Below are positions 33,076 to 42,655 of a stretch of 64,000 bases of DNA, one piece after another. Within the stretch, counting starts at the first letter, position 1, and the number at the start of each line of letters is the position of its first letter. The position numbers and the translations under genes are program-made. The notes beneath the pieces are model-generated. The model ran no database searches, was not told where the DNA came from, and saw only the letters and a program-made list of their open reading frames with translations. Origin of the DNA: SB11 sp965222995 (GTDB taxonomy: Bacteria > Bacteroidota > Bacteroidia > UBA8524); contig OZ244977.1 in NCBI GenBank assembly GCA_965222995.1, positions 1,116,001-1,180,000 on the forward strand. The letters run 5' to 3'.

Positions 33076-35585
33076 AGTATTTAAAAATAGTATTGTTGGT
33101 AGCTCTTCCCTTGCTAATGCAAGCACAGGTAGATAGTACTGAGAAAGATGAGTACTTTGAAATGAATTATCAACGCCCCAAAAAATACACTATAGGCGGT
33201 ATAGGCATAAAAGGGGTAAAGTTTTTAGACCAACGTATACTTTCAGTCCTGTCAGGATTATATGAGGGACAGGTAATAACACTTCCGGGCGAAGAACTTA
33301 CAAGAGCTATTGATAACCTTTGGAAACAAAAGTTTTTTGTTGACGTACAAGTACGCTTGCGGAAAATAGAAGAAGGTAAAATTTTTATAGACTTTTACTT
33401 AGAAGAACGACCGCGATTAGCAACGCCGGGACTAAGAATAAGAGGACTTAAAAAGCGGCATGCCAAAAACCTAAGAGAAGATGCTATTACTGCCCAAAGC
33501 GGACAAATTGTTACTGAAAATGTAATACAACGTACAAGAAACGAAGTAGTAGAGTACTTTAAAGAAAAAGGCTACTACAATGTAAAGGTAGATATAACGG
33601 AAGAGCCTGACCCTGTTAGAAAAAACTTTGTAAAGCTTGTTATTAAGGTTGATAAAGGGAGGCGCATGAAGATTAACGATATTGTTTTTGTTGGAAATCA
33701 AAACGTTAAATCTTCAAAGCTTAGAAGACTTTTTTCAGATACTAAACGCAAAGCCTGGTGGAGGATATTTAAACGCTCGAAGTTTATTGAAGAAGTATAT
33801 GATGAGGAGAAAGAACAAATTATAGGTTACTATAATACATTAGGCTACCGTGATGCAGCTTTGGTAGCCGATACCTTTTACCTGCACGACGATAAAACCA
33901 TTAATATACAACTTACCATAAATGAAGGTAGACAGTACTATTTTAGAGATATAACTTGGACAGGAAATACCAAATTTAGCTCCGACACACTGGGTAAACT
34001 ATTAGGAATTAAAAAAGGTGATGTATACGACCAATATGCACTTGAGACCAGGTTATTTATGAATCCAAGGGGTTACGATATCTCTGCCTTATACATGGAT
34101 GACGGATACCTGTTTTTTCAAGTAGTACCCGTAGAAGTTAGAGTAGAAGGAGATTCAATAGACTTAGAAATTCGTATACAAGAAGGGCCGCAAGCAACCA
34201 TTAGTTCGGTTACCGTAACAGGTAATACTAAAACCAGCGACCATGTTATTTTACGTGAGATACGTACCAGACCCGGACAGAAGTTTAGCCGAACGGATAT
34301 ACAGCGTTCTATTAGAGAATTGGTAGCATTAGGGTATTTTAATCCTGAAACAATGGATGTACAGCCTAAGCCTAACCCCGCAGCGGGAACAGTAGATATT
34401 GAATATAAAGTTGAGGAACGCTCAAGCGACCAAATAGAACTTTCAGGAGGTTTTGGTAATGGTTTCATAGTGGGAACACTGGGGCTTAATATTTCTAATT
34501 TCTCAACCCGAAAAATGTTTAAAAAGCGTGCTTGGGATCCATATCCGGCAGGAGATGGGCAGCGGTTAAGTATAAGAGCACAATCAAACGGTACATTTTT
34601 CCAATCCTATAACTTTTCGTTTACAGAGCCTTGGTTTGGAGGTAAGAAACCCAATGCACTTTCATTTAGCGTATTTCACTCAATACAACAGTTCGGTTCA
34701 GGTGATAATCGTTCAAGGTTAAGAATAACGGGTTCTAGTTTAGGTTTAGGGAAACGTTTACGCTGGCCCGATGATTTTTTCACTGTCAACTATTCATTAA
34801 ACTACCAGCATTATAATTTAGAAAATTATGTATCAGGTATTTTTGAGTTTGAAGACGGGCGGTCAAATAATATTAACTTAAGATTTTTACTTTCAAGAAA
34901 CTCGACCGATGATATTATATTCCCCCAGTCAGGTTCAAACTATAGTTTCTCAGCACAAGTAACTCCGCCTGTATCCGCCTTTACAGGAATTAACTATAAA
35001 ACTGCATCTACCCAACAAAAATTTAAGTGGATTGAATACCATAAATGGAAGTTTGATGCGAAACACTATACCAAACTGGCTAAAAATTTAGTTTTAGCAT
35101 CAATGATACGTACAGGATTTATGGGCTTTTATAATCGCGATATAGGAAACTCACCTTTTGAGCGTTTTTATATGGGGGGTGCGGGTTTAATCGGATTTAA
35201 TTTAGATGGTAGAGAGCTAATCTCAATGCGTGGGTATAGAGACAACTCAGTAACTCCAAGAGCAATCAATGAAGATGGTACATTGGGTAACTTTATAGGA
35301 GCAACCATTTATAATAAGTTTACAATGGAGTTACGCTACAGAATTTCGCCTAACCCACAAGCAACCATATACGTACACAGTTTCTTAGAAGCAGGTAATA
35401 GTTGGTCGCGTTTCAAAGATTATAACCCATACAACTTATTACGTTCAGGTGGTGTTGGGGTGCGTATATTTTTACCTATGTTTGGTTTGCTGGGTGTTGA
35501 CTGGGGTTACGGTTTCGACGAAAACCCATATACGCCGGGTTCAAACAAAGGACAAATTCACTTTTTCATAGGTCAACAGTTATAA
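33072..35585 (+). CDS. bamA: Outer-membrane protein assembly factor BamA
   Basis: 837 residues. Signal peptide to about residue 18 (LLMQAQ), then five POTRA domains (for example IGGIGIKGVKFLDQRILSVL, INDIVFVGNQNVKSSKLRRL, ISSVTVTGNTKTSDHVILRE) up to about residue 440, and a 16-stranded barrel. GGAGLIGFNLDGRELISMRG is the conserved lid-loop region, and the end GQIHFFIGQQL is the C-terminal strand. BamA folds and inserts other barrels, including the PorV-, PorP- and PorG-like proteins here. Coupled to uppS and followed by two Skp-like chaperones, the usual arrangement. Confidence 0.95.
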   Translation: MKYLKIVLLVALPLLMQAQVDSTEKDEYFEMNYQRPKKYTIGGIGIKGVKFLDQRILSVLSGLYEGQVITLPGEELTRAIDNLWKQKFFVDVQVRLRKIEEGKIFIDFYLEERPRLATPGLRIRGLKKRHAKNLREDAITAQSGQIVTENVIQRTRNEVVEYFKEKGYYNVKVDITEEPDPVRKNFVKLVIKVDKGRRMKINDIVFVGNQNVKSSKLRRLFSDTKRKAWWRIFKRSKFIEEVYDEEKEQIIGYYNTLGYRDAALVADTFYLHDDKTINIQLTINEGRQYYFRDITWTGNTKFSSDTLGKLLGIKKGDVYDQYALETRLFMNPRGYDISALYMDDGYLFFQVVPVEVRVEGDSIDLEIRIQEGPQATISSVTVTGNTKTSDHVILREIRTRPGQKFSRTDIQRSIRELVALGYFNPETMDVQPKPNPAAGTVDIEYKVEERSSDQIELSGGFGNGFIVGTLGLNISNFSTRKMFKKRAWDPYPAGDGQRLSIRAQSNGTFFQSYNFSFTEPWFGGKKPNALSFSVFHSIQQFGSGDNRSRLRITGSSLGLGKRLRWPDDFFTVNYSLNYQHYNLENYVSGIFEFEDGRSNNINLRFLLSRNSTDDIIFPQSGSNYSFSAQVTPPVSAFTGINYKTASTQQKFKWIEYHKWKFDAKHYTKLAKNLVLASMIRTGFMGFYNRDIGNSPFERFYMGGAGLIGFNLDGRELISMRGYRDNSVTPRAINEDGTLGNFIGATIYNKFTMELRYRISPNPQATIYVHSFLEAGNSWSRFKDYNPYNLLRSGGVGVRIFLPMFGLLGVDWGYGFDENPYTPGSNKGQIHFFIGQQL

Positions 35586-35611
35586 AAAATTAGAAGTAAA
35601 GAGTATTTAGC

Positions 35612-36166
35612 ATGAAAAAAATAGTTTGCATTGTAGCTTTTTTCATATCAGTATCAGCTTTTGGTCAAAGATTTGCATATGTAGATTCAGAGTACATACT
35701 TAATCTGTTACCGTCATATAAGTCGGCACAAAAAGAGTTGAACTTCCTTTCACAACAGTGGGAGAAAGAAATTGAGAAGAAAAAAGAGGAGTTAAGTAAA
35801 CTTCAGAAAAACCTTTCAGCTGAACGTATATTATTAACCGAAGATGTTATTAAAGAGCGTGAAGCAGAAATAGCAAAAAAGCAAAAAGAGCTGGGAACAT
35901 TTCAGGTAGAAAAGTTTGGTGTTGAAGGTGAGTTGTTTAAGAAAAGACAAGAGCTGGTAAAACCCATACAAGATAAGGTATTTGAAGCTATACAACGAGT
36001 AGCAAAAGACAACGCTTTAGATTTTATTTTTGATAAATCGGGGGGAGTAACAATGTTGTATACCAATGCCAAATACGATAGAAGTGATGAGGTGTTAGAA
36101 GAGTTGGGAGTATCAACCACAGGCGAAGGTGCAGGACAAACACCCGAAGAAGAAACAGAAAACTAA
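35612..36166 (+). CDS. OmpH/Skp-family periplasmic chaperone, copy 1
   Basis: 184 residues. Signal peptide (KKIVCIVAFFISVSAFGQ), then RFAYVDSEYILNLLPSYKSA, the start of the family, followed by a long charged coiled coil (about 45-125) and the returning strand DFIFDKSGGVTMLYTNAKYD. The C-terminal tail is Glu/Gly-rich. Skp trimers escort unfolded barrel proteins to BamA. Follows bamA by 26 bases; a second copy is next. Confidence 0.9.
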   Translation: MKKIVCIVAFFISVSAFGQRFAYVDSEYILNLLPSYKSAQKELNFLSQQWEKEIEKKKEELSKLQKNLSAERILLTEDVIKEREAEIAKKQKELGTFQVEKFGVEGELFKKRQELVKPIQDKVFEAIQRVAKDNALDFIFDKSGGVTMLYTNAKYDRSDEVLEELGVSTTGEGAGQTPEEETEN

Positions 36167-36234
36167 AAAAAGTAGTTTCTTTGCTGCAAATTATAGTAGA
36201 AGAAATTTAAAAAAGAAGAATAAAACCTACAGAA

Positions 36235-36765
36235 ATGAAAAAGAGTATTTCAATTTTAGCATTCGTATTGTTTTTTTTAGTAAGCGGAAAAGCAGTGCAA
36301 GCACAATTTAAAATAGCCTATATATATAGCGATTCACTAATTGTGTTAATGCCCGAAACTAAAGAAGCAGACTCAGCCGTTGCTAAATTTTCAAAAATTT
36401 ATGAAGATGCTTTAGCAAAAAAAGATACCGAGTATCAAGAAAAATATAAGCAATACCAAGATATGATAACTAAAAATGGTGGTGGAGAGCCTGCCGGTGA
36501 CCCTATTTTTGATTTATTGGTATCAGACTTGCAAGAACTTACCCAAAAAATAAATAAGCTTCAGCAAACAGCACAAACAGAGGTTACAAAAAAACGCCAG
36601 GAAGCTTATGAGCCTGTAATTAAAAAAGCAAAAGATGCAATAGAAGCCGTTGCTAAAGAAAAAGGCTATAATTATGTGCTTGATGCAAGTATAGGAGCTA
36701 TACTATACTCTAGCCCTAAGGATAACATTATTGAAGATGTTAAAAAGAAATTGGGCATTAAATAA
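36235..36765 (+). CDS. OmpH/Skp-family periplasmic chaperone, copy 2
   Basis: 176 residues. Signal peptide (SILAFVLFFLVSGKAVQAQ), FKIAYIYSDSLIVLMPET, a Lys/Glu/Gln-rich coiled coil (about 50-135), and YNYVLDASIGAILYSSPKDN. Same fold as copy 1 but with a different N-terminal strand. The pair parallels OmpH-1/OmpH-2 of Porphyromonas. A strong terminator follows. Confidence 0.9.
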   Translation: MKKSISILAFVLFFLVSGKAVQAQFKIAYIYSDSLIVLMPETKEADSAVAKFSKIYEDALAKKDTEYQEKYKQYQDMITKNGGGEPAGDPIFDLLVSDLQELTQKINKLQQTAQTEVTKKRQEAYEPVIKKAKDAIEAVAKEKGYNYVLDASIGAILYSSPKDNIIEDVKKKLGIK

Positions 36766-36792
36766 GTAAACAAATTTTTAATTGAATAAATG

Positions 36793-36819
36793 AAGTCCCT
36801 TTGCAAAGGGACTTTTTTT
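36793..36819 (+). terminator. Intrinsic terminator after the bamA-ompH operon
   Basis: AAGTCCCTT, loop TGCA, AAGGGACTT, then TTTTT. Its loop and right arm overlap the murI promoter. Confidence 0.85.
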
Positions 36820-36829
36820 GTTACTTTTG
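36800..36829 (+). promoter_or_regulatory. murI promoter overlapping the upstream terminator
   Basis: TTTG (36800-36803, in the terminator loop), 18-base spacer, TACTTTTG (36822-36829). The GTG start at 36836 lies only 6 bases after the -7 element. Confidence 0.6.
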
Positions 36830-36835
36830 GTACAA

Positions 36836-37654
36836 GTGCAAAGCAATAAGCAACCTATAGGCATTTTTGATTCGGGTATTGGCGGTTTAACGGTAGCAAA
36901 AGCCATTACCAAACTGATGCCCCATGAAAATATTGTTTATTTTGGTGATACTGCTCACTTGCCTTATGGCGAAAAGTCGTCGGAATCTATACAACACTAT
37001 TCAAAAAAAATTACAAGCTTTTTGCTGGCTCAGGATTGCAAGATGGTAATAATTGCCTGTAACACAGCATCAGCAGTAGGGTATAAAGCTTTGAAACCTT
37101 TATTTGCTGATAAGCAACTTCTTGTAAATGTTATAGACCCAGTAGCTAAGTACATTACACAAAACATTAAAAGCGGAAATGTTGGAATAATAGCCACCAA
37201 ACGTACTGTAAAAACCAGAGCTTACTCAAAAAAAATAAATAAGGCAGCCCCAAACTTGCAAACAACAGAGTTAGCTACACCACTTCTAGCACCCATGATA
37301 GAAGAAGGCTTTTTCAATAATAAAATAAGCCAAACTATTATTGATAACTATTTGGGTAAACGCCCGCTTAAAGAAATTAATGCTTTGGTATTGGGCTGCA
37401 CACATTATCCTTTAATTCAACAAGAAATAGAAAAGTGTTACGCTGAAAGTAACAAAAAAGTAGAGGTAATTGATAGTGCTACTATAGTAGCTAAAGAAGT
37501 GCAGAGTATTTTGATTGAAAAAGGCTTAAATACAAAAAAAGGAAACGGACAATACAGGTTTTTTGTTTCAGACTATACGCCGGCTTTTGAGAAAACAGCA
37601 AAATTATTTTTCGGAGAAAAAGTGAAGCTTGAACAATATCCGTTGTGGCGATAA
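36836..37654 (+). CDS. murI: Glutamate racemase
   Basis: 272 residues from GTG 36836. In-frame TTG codons at 36818 and 36827 would lie within the terminator T-run and the -7 element, so GTG is preferred; no ATG is available near the conserved N-terminus PIGIFDSGIGGLTVAKAI. VIIACNTASAVGYKAL carries the first catalytic Cys and LVLGCTHYPLIQ the second. It makes D-glutamate for peptidoglycan. The transcript would be leaderless or nearly so. One base separates its stop from the next ATG. Confidence 0.92.
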   Translation: MQSNKQPIGIFDSGIGGLTVAKAITKLMPHENIVYFGDTAHLPYGEKSSESIQHYSKKITSFLLAQDCKMVIIACNTASAVGYKALKPLFADKQLLVNVIDPVAKYITQNIKSGNVGIIATKRTVKTRAYSKKINKAAPNLQTTELATPLLAPMIEEGFFNNKISQTIIDNYLGKRPLKEINALVLGCTHYPLIQQEIEKCYAESNKKVEVIDSATIVAKEVQSILIEKGLNTKKGNGQYRFFVSDYTPAFEKTAKLFFGEKVKLEQYPLWR

Positions 37655-37655
37655 T

Positions 37656-38591
37656 ATGGCTAGTAAAGGGATTATACTAATAATTGATGATGTTCACCCC
37701 TATTTGTTAGAGCAGTTGCCAACAATAGGATACGAGGTAGACTATCGCCCTGAAATTAAAGCCAATGAGTTATTAGGTATTATAAAAAACTATACGGGCC
37801 TGGTAGTACGCTCTAAAACAAACATTACTAAAGATATTATTAGTGCTGCTACAAAACTTAAGTTTATAGGCAGGGCAGGCTCAGGAGTAGAAATTATTGA
37901 TGTTGAGTATGCCGAACAAAAAGGAATAGTATGCTTTAATACTCCTGAGGCAAACAGAGATGCAGTGGGGGAACAAGCTGTAGGTATGCTACTTTCGCTT
38001 TTAGCGAATATTCATAAATCGTATAATGAAATAAAAGAAGGCATTTGGGAGCGGGAAGGGAATAGGGGGTACGAACTGTCAGAACTTGTAGTGGGTATTG
38101 TAGGGTATGGAAATACAGGGAGTGCTTTTGCCCAAAAGCTAAGTGGTTTTGGTTGCCGCACCATAGCCTATGATAAATATAAAAGAGGTTTCGGTAACTC
38201 AGCGGTTGAAGAAGCAAGTATGGAAGCCCTATATAACAATGCCGATATAGTTAGTCATCACTTGCCGCTTACTGAAGAAACTAAAGGCTTAATAAATACA
38301 CAATACCTGCAAAACTTTAAAAAAAGTATCTACTTGCTCAACCTATCAAGAGGGGGTATTATGCAAACGGCAGATATATTAACAGCCTTAAAAGCTAATA
38401 AACTAAAAGGAGTTGCATTAGATGTATTAGAAAACGAAAAACTAACAGAATATTCTTTCGACGAACGACAACAACTTTCCAACCTCATGTCGTACAACAA
38501 CGTTTTAATAACAAGTCACATAGGTGGCTGGACTCATGAATCCTATTATAAGATTTCGCACAGTTTGTTTCAAAAAATAAAACAACTGTAA
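37656..38591 (+). CDS. D-2-hydroxyacid dehydrogenase, phosphoglycerate dehydrogenase-like
   Basis: 311 residues from ATG 37656; an in-frame TTG at 37629 lies inside murI. GLVVRSKTNITKDII and FIGRAGSGVEIIDVEYAEQK form the substrate-binding half, GIVGYGNTGSAFAQKLSGFG the NAD site, LNLSRGG the catalytic Arg, LDVLENE the Glu and TSHIGGWT the His. Closest to SerA-type phosphoglycerate dehydrogenases lacking the ACT domain, which start serine synthesis; other 2-hydroxyacids are possible. Cotranscribed with murI. Confidence 0.82.
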   Translation: MASKGIILIIDDVHPYLLEQLPTIGYEVDYRPEIKANELLGIIKNYTGLVVRSKTNITKDIISAATKLKFIGRAGSGVEIIDVEYAEQKGIVCFNTPEANRDAVGEQAVGMLLSLLANIHKSYNEIKEGIWEREGNRGYELSELVVGIVGYGNTGSAFAQKLSGFGCRTIAYDKYKRGFGNSAVEEASMEALYNNADIVSHHLPLTEETKGLINTQYLQNFKKSIYLLNLSRGGIMQTADILTALKANKLKGVALDVLENEKLTEYSFDERQQLSNLMSYNNVLITSHIGGWTHESYYKISHSLFQKIKQL

Positions 38592-38672
38592 AAAGTCTTT
38601 TTCACAACACCCAACCAACAATTCCCTGAAAGGGGTACAAACATTTCGTTTCAACTTTTTTAAAACTTTTAT

Positions 38673-41600
38673 ATGAAAAGGATACTATACTTATGCCTAC
38701 TGCTACAGGTATGCACTGTTGTGAATGCCCAAACCAATTTTGGAGAACTTGAAGTAAAACTTATTGATAGCGTTACCAGAGCACCTATAGAATTTGCCCA
38801 GGTAGCCCTAAAACTTAAAGGTGGCTTTATAACATCAAAAGCTACCGATGAAAACGGGAAAGTAATTTTCAGGCAATTATCTCCTGAAAAATACTCGGTA
38901 TTTATTCATTTTGTGGGTTATCATCCACGAGAGATGGCAGGTATTACTATAAATGCTGATGCGCCAACTTTTGTTACTGTTGAGCTTGTAGATAACAGCC
39001 TTAGCGTACCACCTGTTATTGTAAAATACAAAAAGCCACTTATTCCACAGTTTACTACAGAAGCAGAGCTTCCGAAACCATCGCAAGGCGGAATTAGAAA
39101 CAACATTAATAGGCTTGCCAATTTAGCACCCAATGTAGTATCACTGGATGGAGGAGGACTATCTTTGGGAGGGAACAGAATAGGTAATCATAGAGTACTA
39201 TGGAATGGGGTATGGTTGAATAATAACAATATATCAGGCTTCCCAACAAATGCAGTACAAAATGCCTCAGTTATTCTGGGTGGTTTTTCAGCTGAGTATG
39301 GGGACATACTTGGTGGGGCCATAACTATAAATACTCCCAGACCTGGTTTAAATGCTATTAATAAAGTTGAAGTGCTTAGCTCCAGCCTTTTTGATAAATA
39401 CCACAACAATAATGTAGAAGCATTTTTTTTAAGGCCTTTATGGATAAAAAATAAAGGAAGAGGGGATAAAGAAAAAGTTAAATTAGGATACTTAGTATCA
39501 GCAAACTTCAATTACCAAGCCGATAGATTACCCTCTGCCATTGGTGTTTGGCGGCTTAAGCCCGATAAACAAAAAGAAATTGAAACCAGCCCCATCCGTC
39601 AATCTCCGGCAGGGCAGGGTTTTGTGCCTTCGGCAGAGTTTATTACACAAAACGATTTAGAAAGGGTAAGTGCAAACCAGAATATTCCGGCTATCAATAC
39701 CTCATTTTTAGGCGAGCTAAATTTTGTACCTAATGACAGAGTGCAAATTCTTCTGGGAGCTAAGTACGATTATGGTAATAGAATTAACTATAACTATGGT
39801 AATGCGTTATTTAACTCTGCCAATAACTCGCAAACTATAACCCATAATTTATTAAGCTATTTAAGCTTAACGCATAACTTTAAAGTAAAAGATAGCGGTA
39901 TTATAAAACATGCATATTATAGTGTTAGGGTAGATTACCAGTCAGGATGGGTAAACACACAAGACCCGAGTCACGGAGAGGACTATTTCAGATACGGACA
40001 TATTGGTGAATTTAAAGCCTATAGTGCACCTGCTTATGAATTTGTTACCGGCAATGAAAATACTTCGGCAGATAGTATTACTGTAAACGGGCAAACATAT
40101 TATCTTAAAAACTATTACCGTCAAACAGGAAACAGGCTTATTGACACTTTGGTAACTTTTAACAGGACTAATACCAGTAACCCTTTACGGGCAAATTATA
40201 CTGATTTGTTTTATAGGCTTTCATCTCAAGGTAATATAAACTCTGTAACAGATATACGAAGTAGTGGAGCCGGCTTAGTAAATGGACAAAACCCTATTGG
40301 GGTATACTCTAACATGTGGAATAATGTGGGGCTTGGTGTACAAGGATATGATAAAAGCCAAAGAGAACAATACGGTTTTAATGCTACAGGACAAGTAAAC
40401 ACAAAAAAGCATGCTATACGCTTCGGGGTCTATTTTGAGCAACGGGTACAAAGAGGCTGGAATGTAAATGCAAATAGTTTATGGACTTTAATGTGGCAAC
40501 TTGCTAATAACGGTTTAGAACTGGATAAATCAAATCCCATATTGGTTACTGATGAGAACGGAGTTTTTAATGATACCATTAACTATAATTTTAAGCAAAC
40601 AAGTTCACAATCAACATTTGATAAAAGACTTAGAGCTAAACTAATGGCAAATGGCGCTGTAGATAATAACGGAAGGCCTATTAACAAAAGCAGTTTTTTA
40701 GATGTACACTCTTATGACCCCAATACATTTTCTTTATCCATGTTTAGTGCTGATGAGTTATTAAATAACGGAAACAACTACGTAAGTTACTTTGGCTATG
40801 ATTACTTGGGTAATAAAATACGAGGCAAAAGAAGTATTAGCGATTTTACTGATGATGAGTTAAACAGAAGTTTGGGAGCATATATGCCTACCTATGCAGC
40901 AGCATTTATTCAAGATAAAATTACGTTTAAAAACTTTACACTTAGGGCAGGGCTTAGACTGGAGCGGTTTGATAATAACACACCCGTATTAAAAGACCCT
41001 TTTTTACTATACGATGCTAAAACTGTAAATGAAGTAAAAGAAATAAACGGTAAAGCTGTTAGCCACCCCGGAAGTATAGGTAATAATTTTGTGGTTTATG
41101 TTGATGATGCTAAAAACCCTACAAATGTTACAGGCTATAGAAACGGAACAACATGGTATAACAGGCAAGGGCTACAAATAAGCGACCCAGCTTCAATAGC
41201 TGAAAAATCAAAAAGCAGTACCATACAGCCTTATTTGGTAAACCCTAACCAAAGCAATGTAAGCAAATCAGCCTTTACTGACTATACGCCACAGGTTTTG
41301 GTATTGCCTCGTTTATATTTTGATTTCCCTATAAACGAAAACGCACGCTTTTTCGGTAGTTATGATGCATTGGCACAACGCCCCACAAATAACTTTGCCA
41401 CACTATCACAATACTACTATTTACCTTTTAACCCTACCAATATTATAGGCAACCCAAACTTGAAGCCTCAACTCTCTTTTAATTATGAGCTAGGGTTTAA
41501 ACTAAAGGTATCAGAAAAATCTGCGCTTGGTTTAACGGCAACCTATAAAGAACAACGCAACTTAATACAACTGTTCAGGTATAACTATGCTTACCCTGTA

Positions 41601-42359
41601 AGCTATACTTCATTTGCTAATATAGATTTTGCAACAATTAAAAGTTTTACAGCACAGTATATATACAGGCATGATGAGCGTTTGGAGTTTGATGCATCAT
41701 ATGTATTGCAGTTTGCAGACGGTACGGGTTCATCGGCAGGCTCTCAGCAAGCATTGGTAGCAGTAGGACAACCTAACTTAAGAACACTTTTCCCCTTGAG
41801 TTTCGATGTACGTAATAATATTAAGCTTAATATTAGCTATTTCTCTAAAAACGGAAAAGAATATAAGGGAGTGCGTATAGCCAACCGAAATGTATTTGAG
41901 CATATGGGAGTAGTTTTAAACTTAAATGCATTTTCAGGCTTACCATTTACCCCAAATCAATTACCGACACCCAATGCACAAAGCGGGGTAGTAAACCGCA
42001 GCCTGATAAAAGGTTCACCATTTGGAGCAAGATTACCTTGGCAAGTGCAAAGCGACTTAAGCATATTTAAAGATGTACAAGTGAAACTGGGTAGAGCTAA
42101 AGGAGTACAAAAATACGGACAGTTGCGCTTTAGCTTATTAGTGAATAATGTGTTGAATATTAAAAATACCCGCGCCATACATCCGTATACAGGTTCATCA
42201 TCAACAGATGGTTGGCTTGAATCTGAACAGGGTAGAAGGGCGGCAGAGGATGCAGTAAACACGCAAGCCTTTATAGATTTATATAATACGGCATTAGCCA
42301 ACCCGAATTTTTTCACTATGCCCAGAAGAATGCGCTTAGGTGTGTCACTAACCTTTTAA
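38673..42359 (+). CDS. TonB-dependent receptor with carboxypeptidase-regulatory-like N-terminal domain, copy 1
   Basis: 1228 residues. Signal peptide (ILYLCLLLQVCTVVNAQ), a CarboxypepD_reg-like beta-sandwich (about 22-105: FGELEVKLIDSVTRAPIEFA, ITSKATDENGKVIFRQL), a plug (about 135-220: GGGLSLGGNRIGNHRVLWNG, GGFSAEYGDILGGAITINT) and a large barrel ending MRLGVSLTF. No SusD-like gene is adjacent, so this is not a standard SusCD pair. It is strongly similar along its whole length to the next gene. Ligand unknown. First gene of a four-gene same-strand set ending at 51342. Confidence 0.88.
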   Translation: MKRILYLCLLLQVCTVVNAQTNFGELEVKLIDSVTRAPIEFAQVALKLKGGFITSKATDENGKVIFRQLSPEKYSVFIHFVGYHPREMAGITINADAPTFVTVELVDNSLSVPPVIVKYKKPLIPQFTTEAELPKPSQGGIRNNINRLANLAPNVVSLDGGGLSLGGNRIGNHRVLWNGVWLNNNNISGFPTNAVQNASVILGGFSAEYGDILGGAITINTPRPGLNAINKVEVLSSSLFDKYHNNNVEAFFLRPLWIKNKGRGDKEKVKLGYLVSANFNYQADRLPSAIGVWRLKPDKQKEIETSPIRQSPAGQGFVPSAEFITQNDLERVSANQNIPAINTSFLGELNFVPNDRVQILLGAKYDYGNRINYNYGNALFNSANNSQTITHNLLSYLSLTHNFKVKDSGIIKHAYYSVRVDYQSGWVNTQDPSHGEDYFRYGHIGEFKAYSAPAYEFVTGNENTSADSITVNGQTYYLKNYYRQTGNRLIDTLVTFNRTNTSNPLRANYTDLFYRLSSQGNINSVTDIRSSGAGLVNGQNPIGVYSNMWNNVGLGVQGYDKSQREQYGFNATGQVNTKKHAIRFGVYFEQRVQRGWNVNANSLWTLMWQLANNGLELDKSNPILVTDENGVFNDTINYNFKQTSSQSTFDKRLRAKLMANGAVDNNGRPINKSSFLDVHSYDPNTFSLSMFSADELLNNGNNYVSYFGYDYLGNKIRGKRSISDFTDDELNRSLGAYMPTYAAAFIQDKITFKNFTLRAGLRLERFDNNTPVLKDPFLLYDAKTVNEVKEINGKAVSHPGSIGNNFVVYVDDAKNPTNVTGYRNGTTWYNRQGLQISDPASIAEKSKSSTIQPYLVNPNQSNVSKSAFTDYTPQVLVLPRLYFDFPINENARFFGSYDALAQRPTNNFATLSQYYYLPFNPTNIIGNPNLKPQLSFNYELGFKLKVSEKSALGLTATYKEQRNLIQLFRYNYAYPVSYTSFANIDFATIKSFTAQYIYRHDERLEFDASYVLQFADGTGSSAGSQQALVAVGQPNLRTLFPLSFDVRNNIKLNISYFSKNGKEYKGVRIANRNVFEHMGVVLNLNAFSGLPFTPNQLPTPNAQSGVVNRSLIKGSPFGARLPWQVQSDLSIFKDVQVKLGRAKGVQKYGQLRFSLLVNNVLNIKNTRAIHPYTGSSSTDGWLESEQGRRAAEDAVNTQAFIDLYNTALANPNFFTMPRRMRLGVSLTF

Positions 42360-42487
42360 ATAGCTGATAAGTAATAGGTTGGTGAATACAGAAAACCAAA
42401 AGGCTGGATTATGAAATTTAGTGAAACAAAATTTTTTTATTGTTGTTACAACCTCAACTTTAAAAATGTCGTTTCTATTGCCGAGAG

Positions 42488-42531
42488 CAATTTTACCTTT
42501 TGTCGGATTTAATTAGCCGTTGGTAAAATTG
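42488..42531. repeat. Inverted repeat in the gap between the two receptors
   Basis: CAATTTTACC and GGTAAAATTG, perfect 10-base arms around a 24-base loop that itself contains CGG/CCG (42504-42506 with 42517-42519). No T-run follows, so it is not an ordinary terminator. Lies in the 296-base gap 42360-42655, otherwise AT-rich and without a gene. Possible RNA structure or operator. Confidence 0.45.
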
Positions 42532-42543
42532 TATTAATAATGA

Positions 42544-42583
42544 TAAATGTAAATGTTTAGTGATTTATTGTGCTAAATGTAAA
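42544..42583 (+). repeat. Direct repeat upstream of the second receptor
   Basis: TAAATGTAAA occurs at 42544-42553 and again at 42574-42583, 30 bases apart (about three helical turns), 73 bases before the second receptor's ATG. Spacing suits two copies of a regulator on one face of the DNA. In AT-rich DNA chance is possible. Confidence 0.3.
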
Positions 42584-42655
42584 ATTAATTTTAAATTGTG
42601 CCCTTGATTTTAGGGACACACCCAAGAGTCGAAACTATTACCAAACCAAGCTGAT

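Noticed and set aside
32329..37654. uppS-bamA-ompH-ompH-murI run as a novel arrangement
   Set aside because: This order is common in Bacteroidota; only the PorG-like expansion before it is unusual.
42411..42512. 33-codon open frame between the two receptors
   Set aside because: No recognisable features, overlaps the inverted repeat and is expected by chance in AT-rich DNA.
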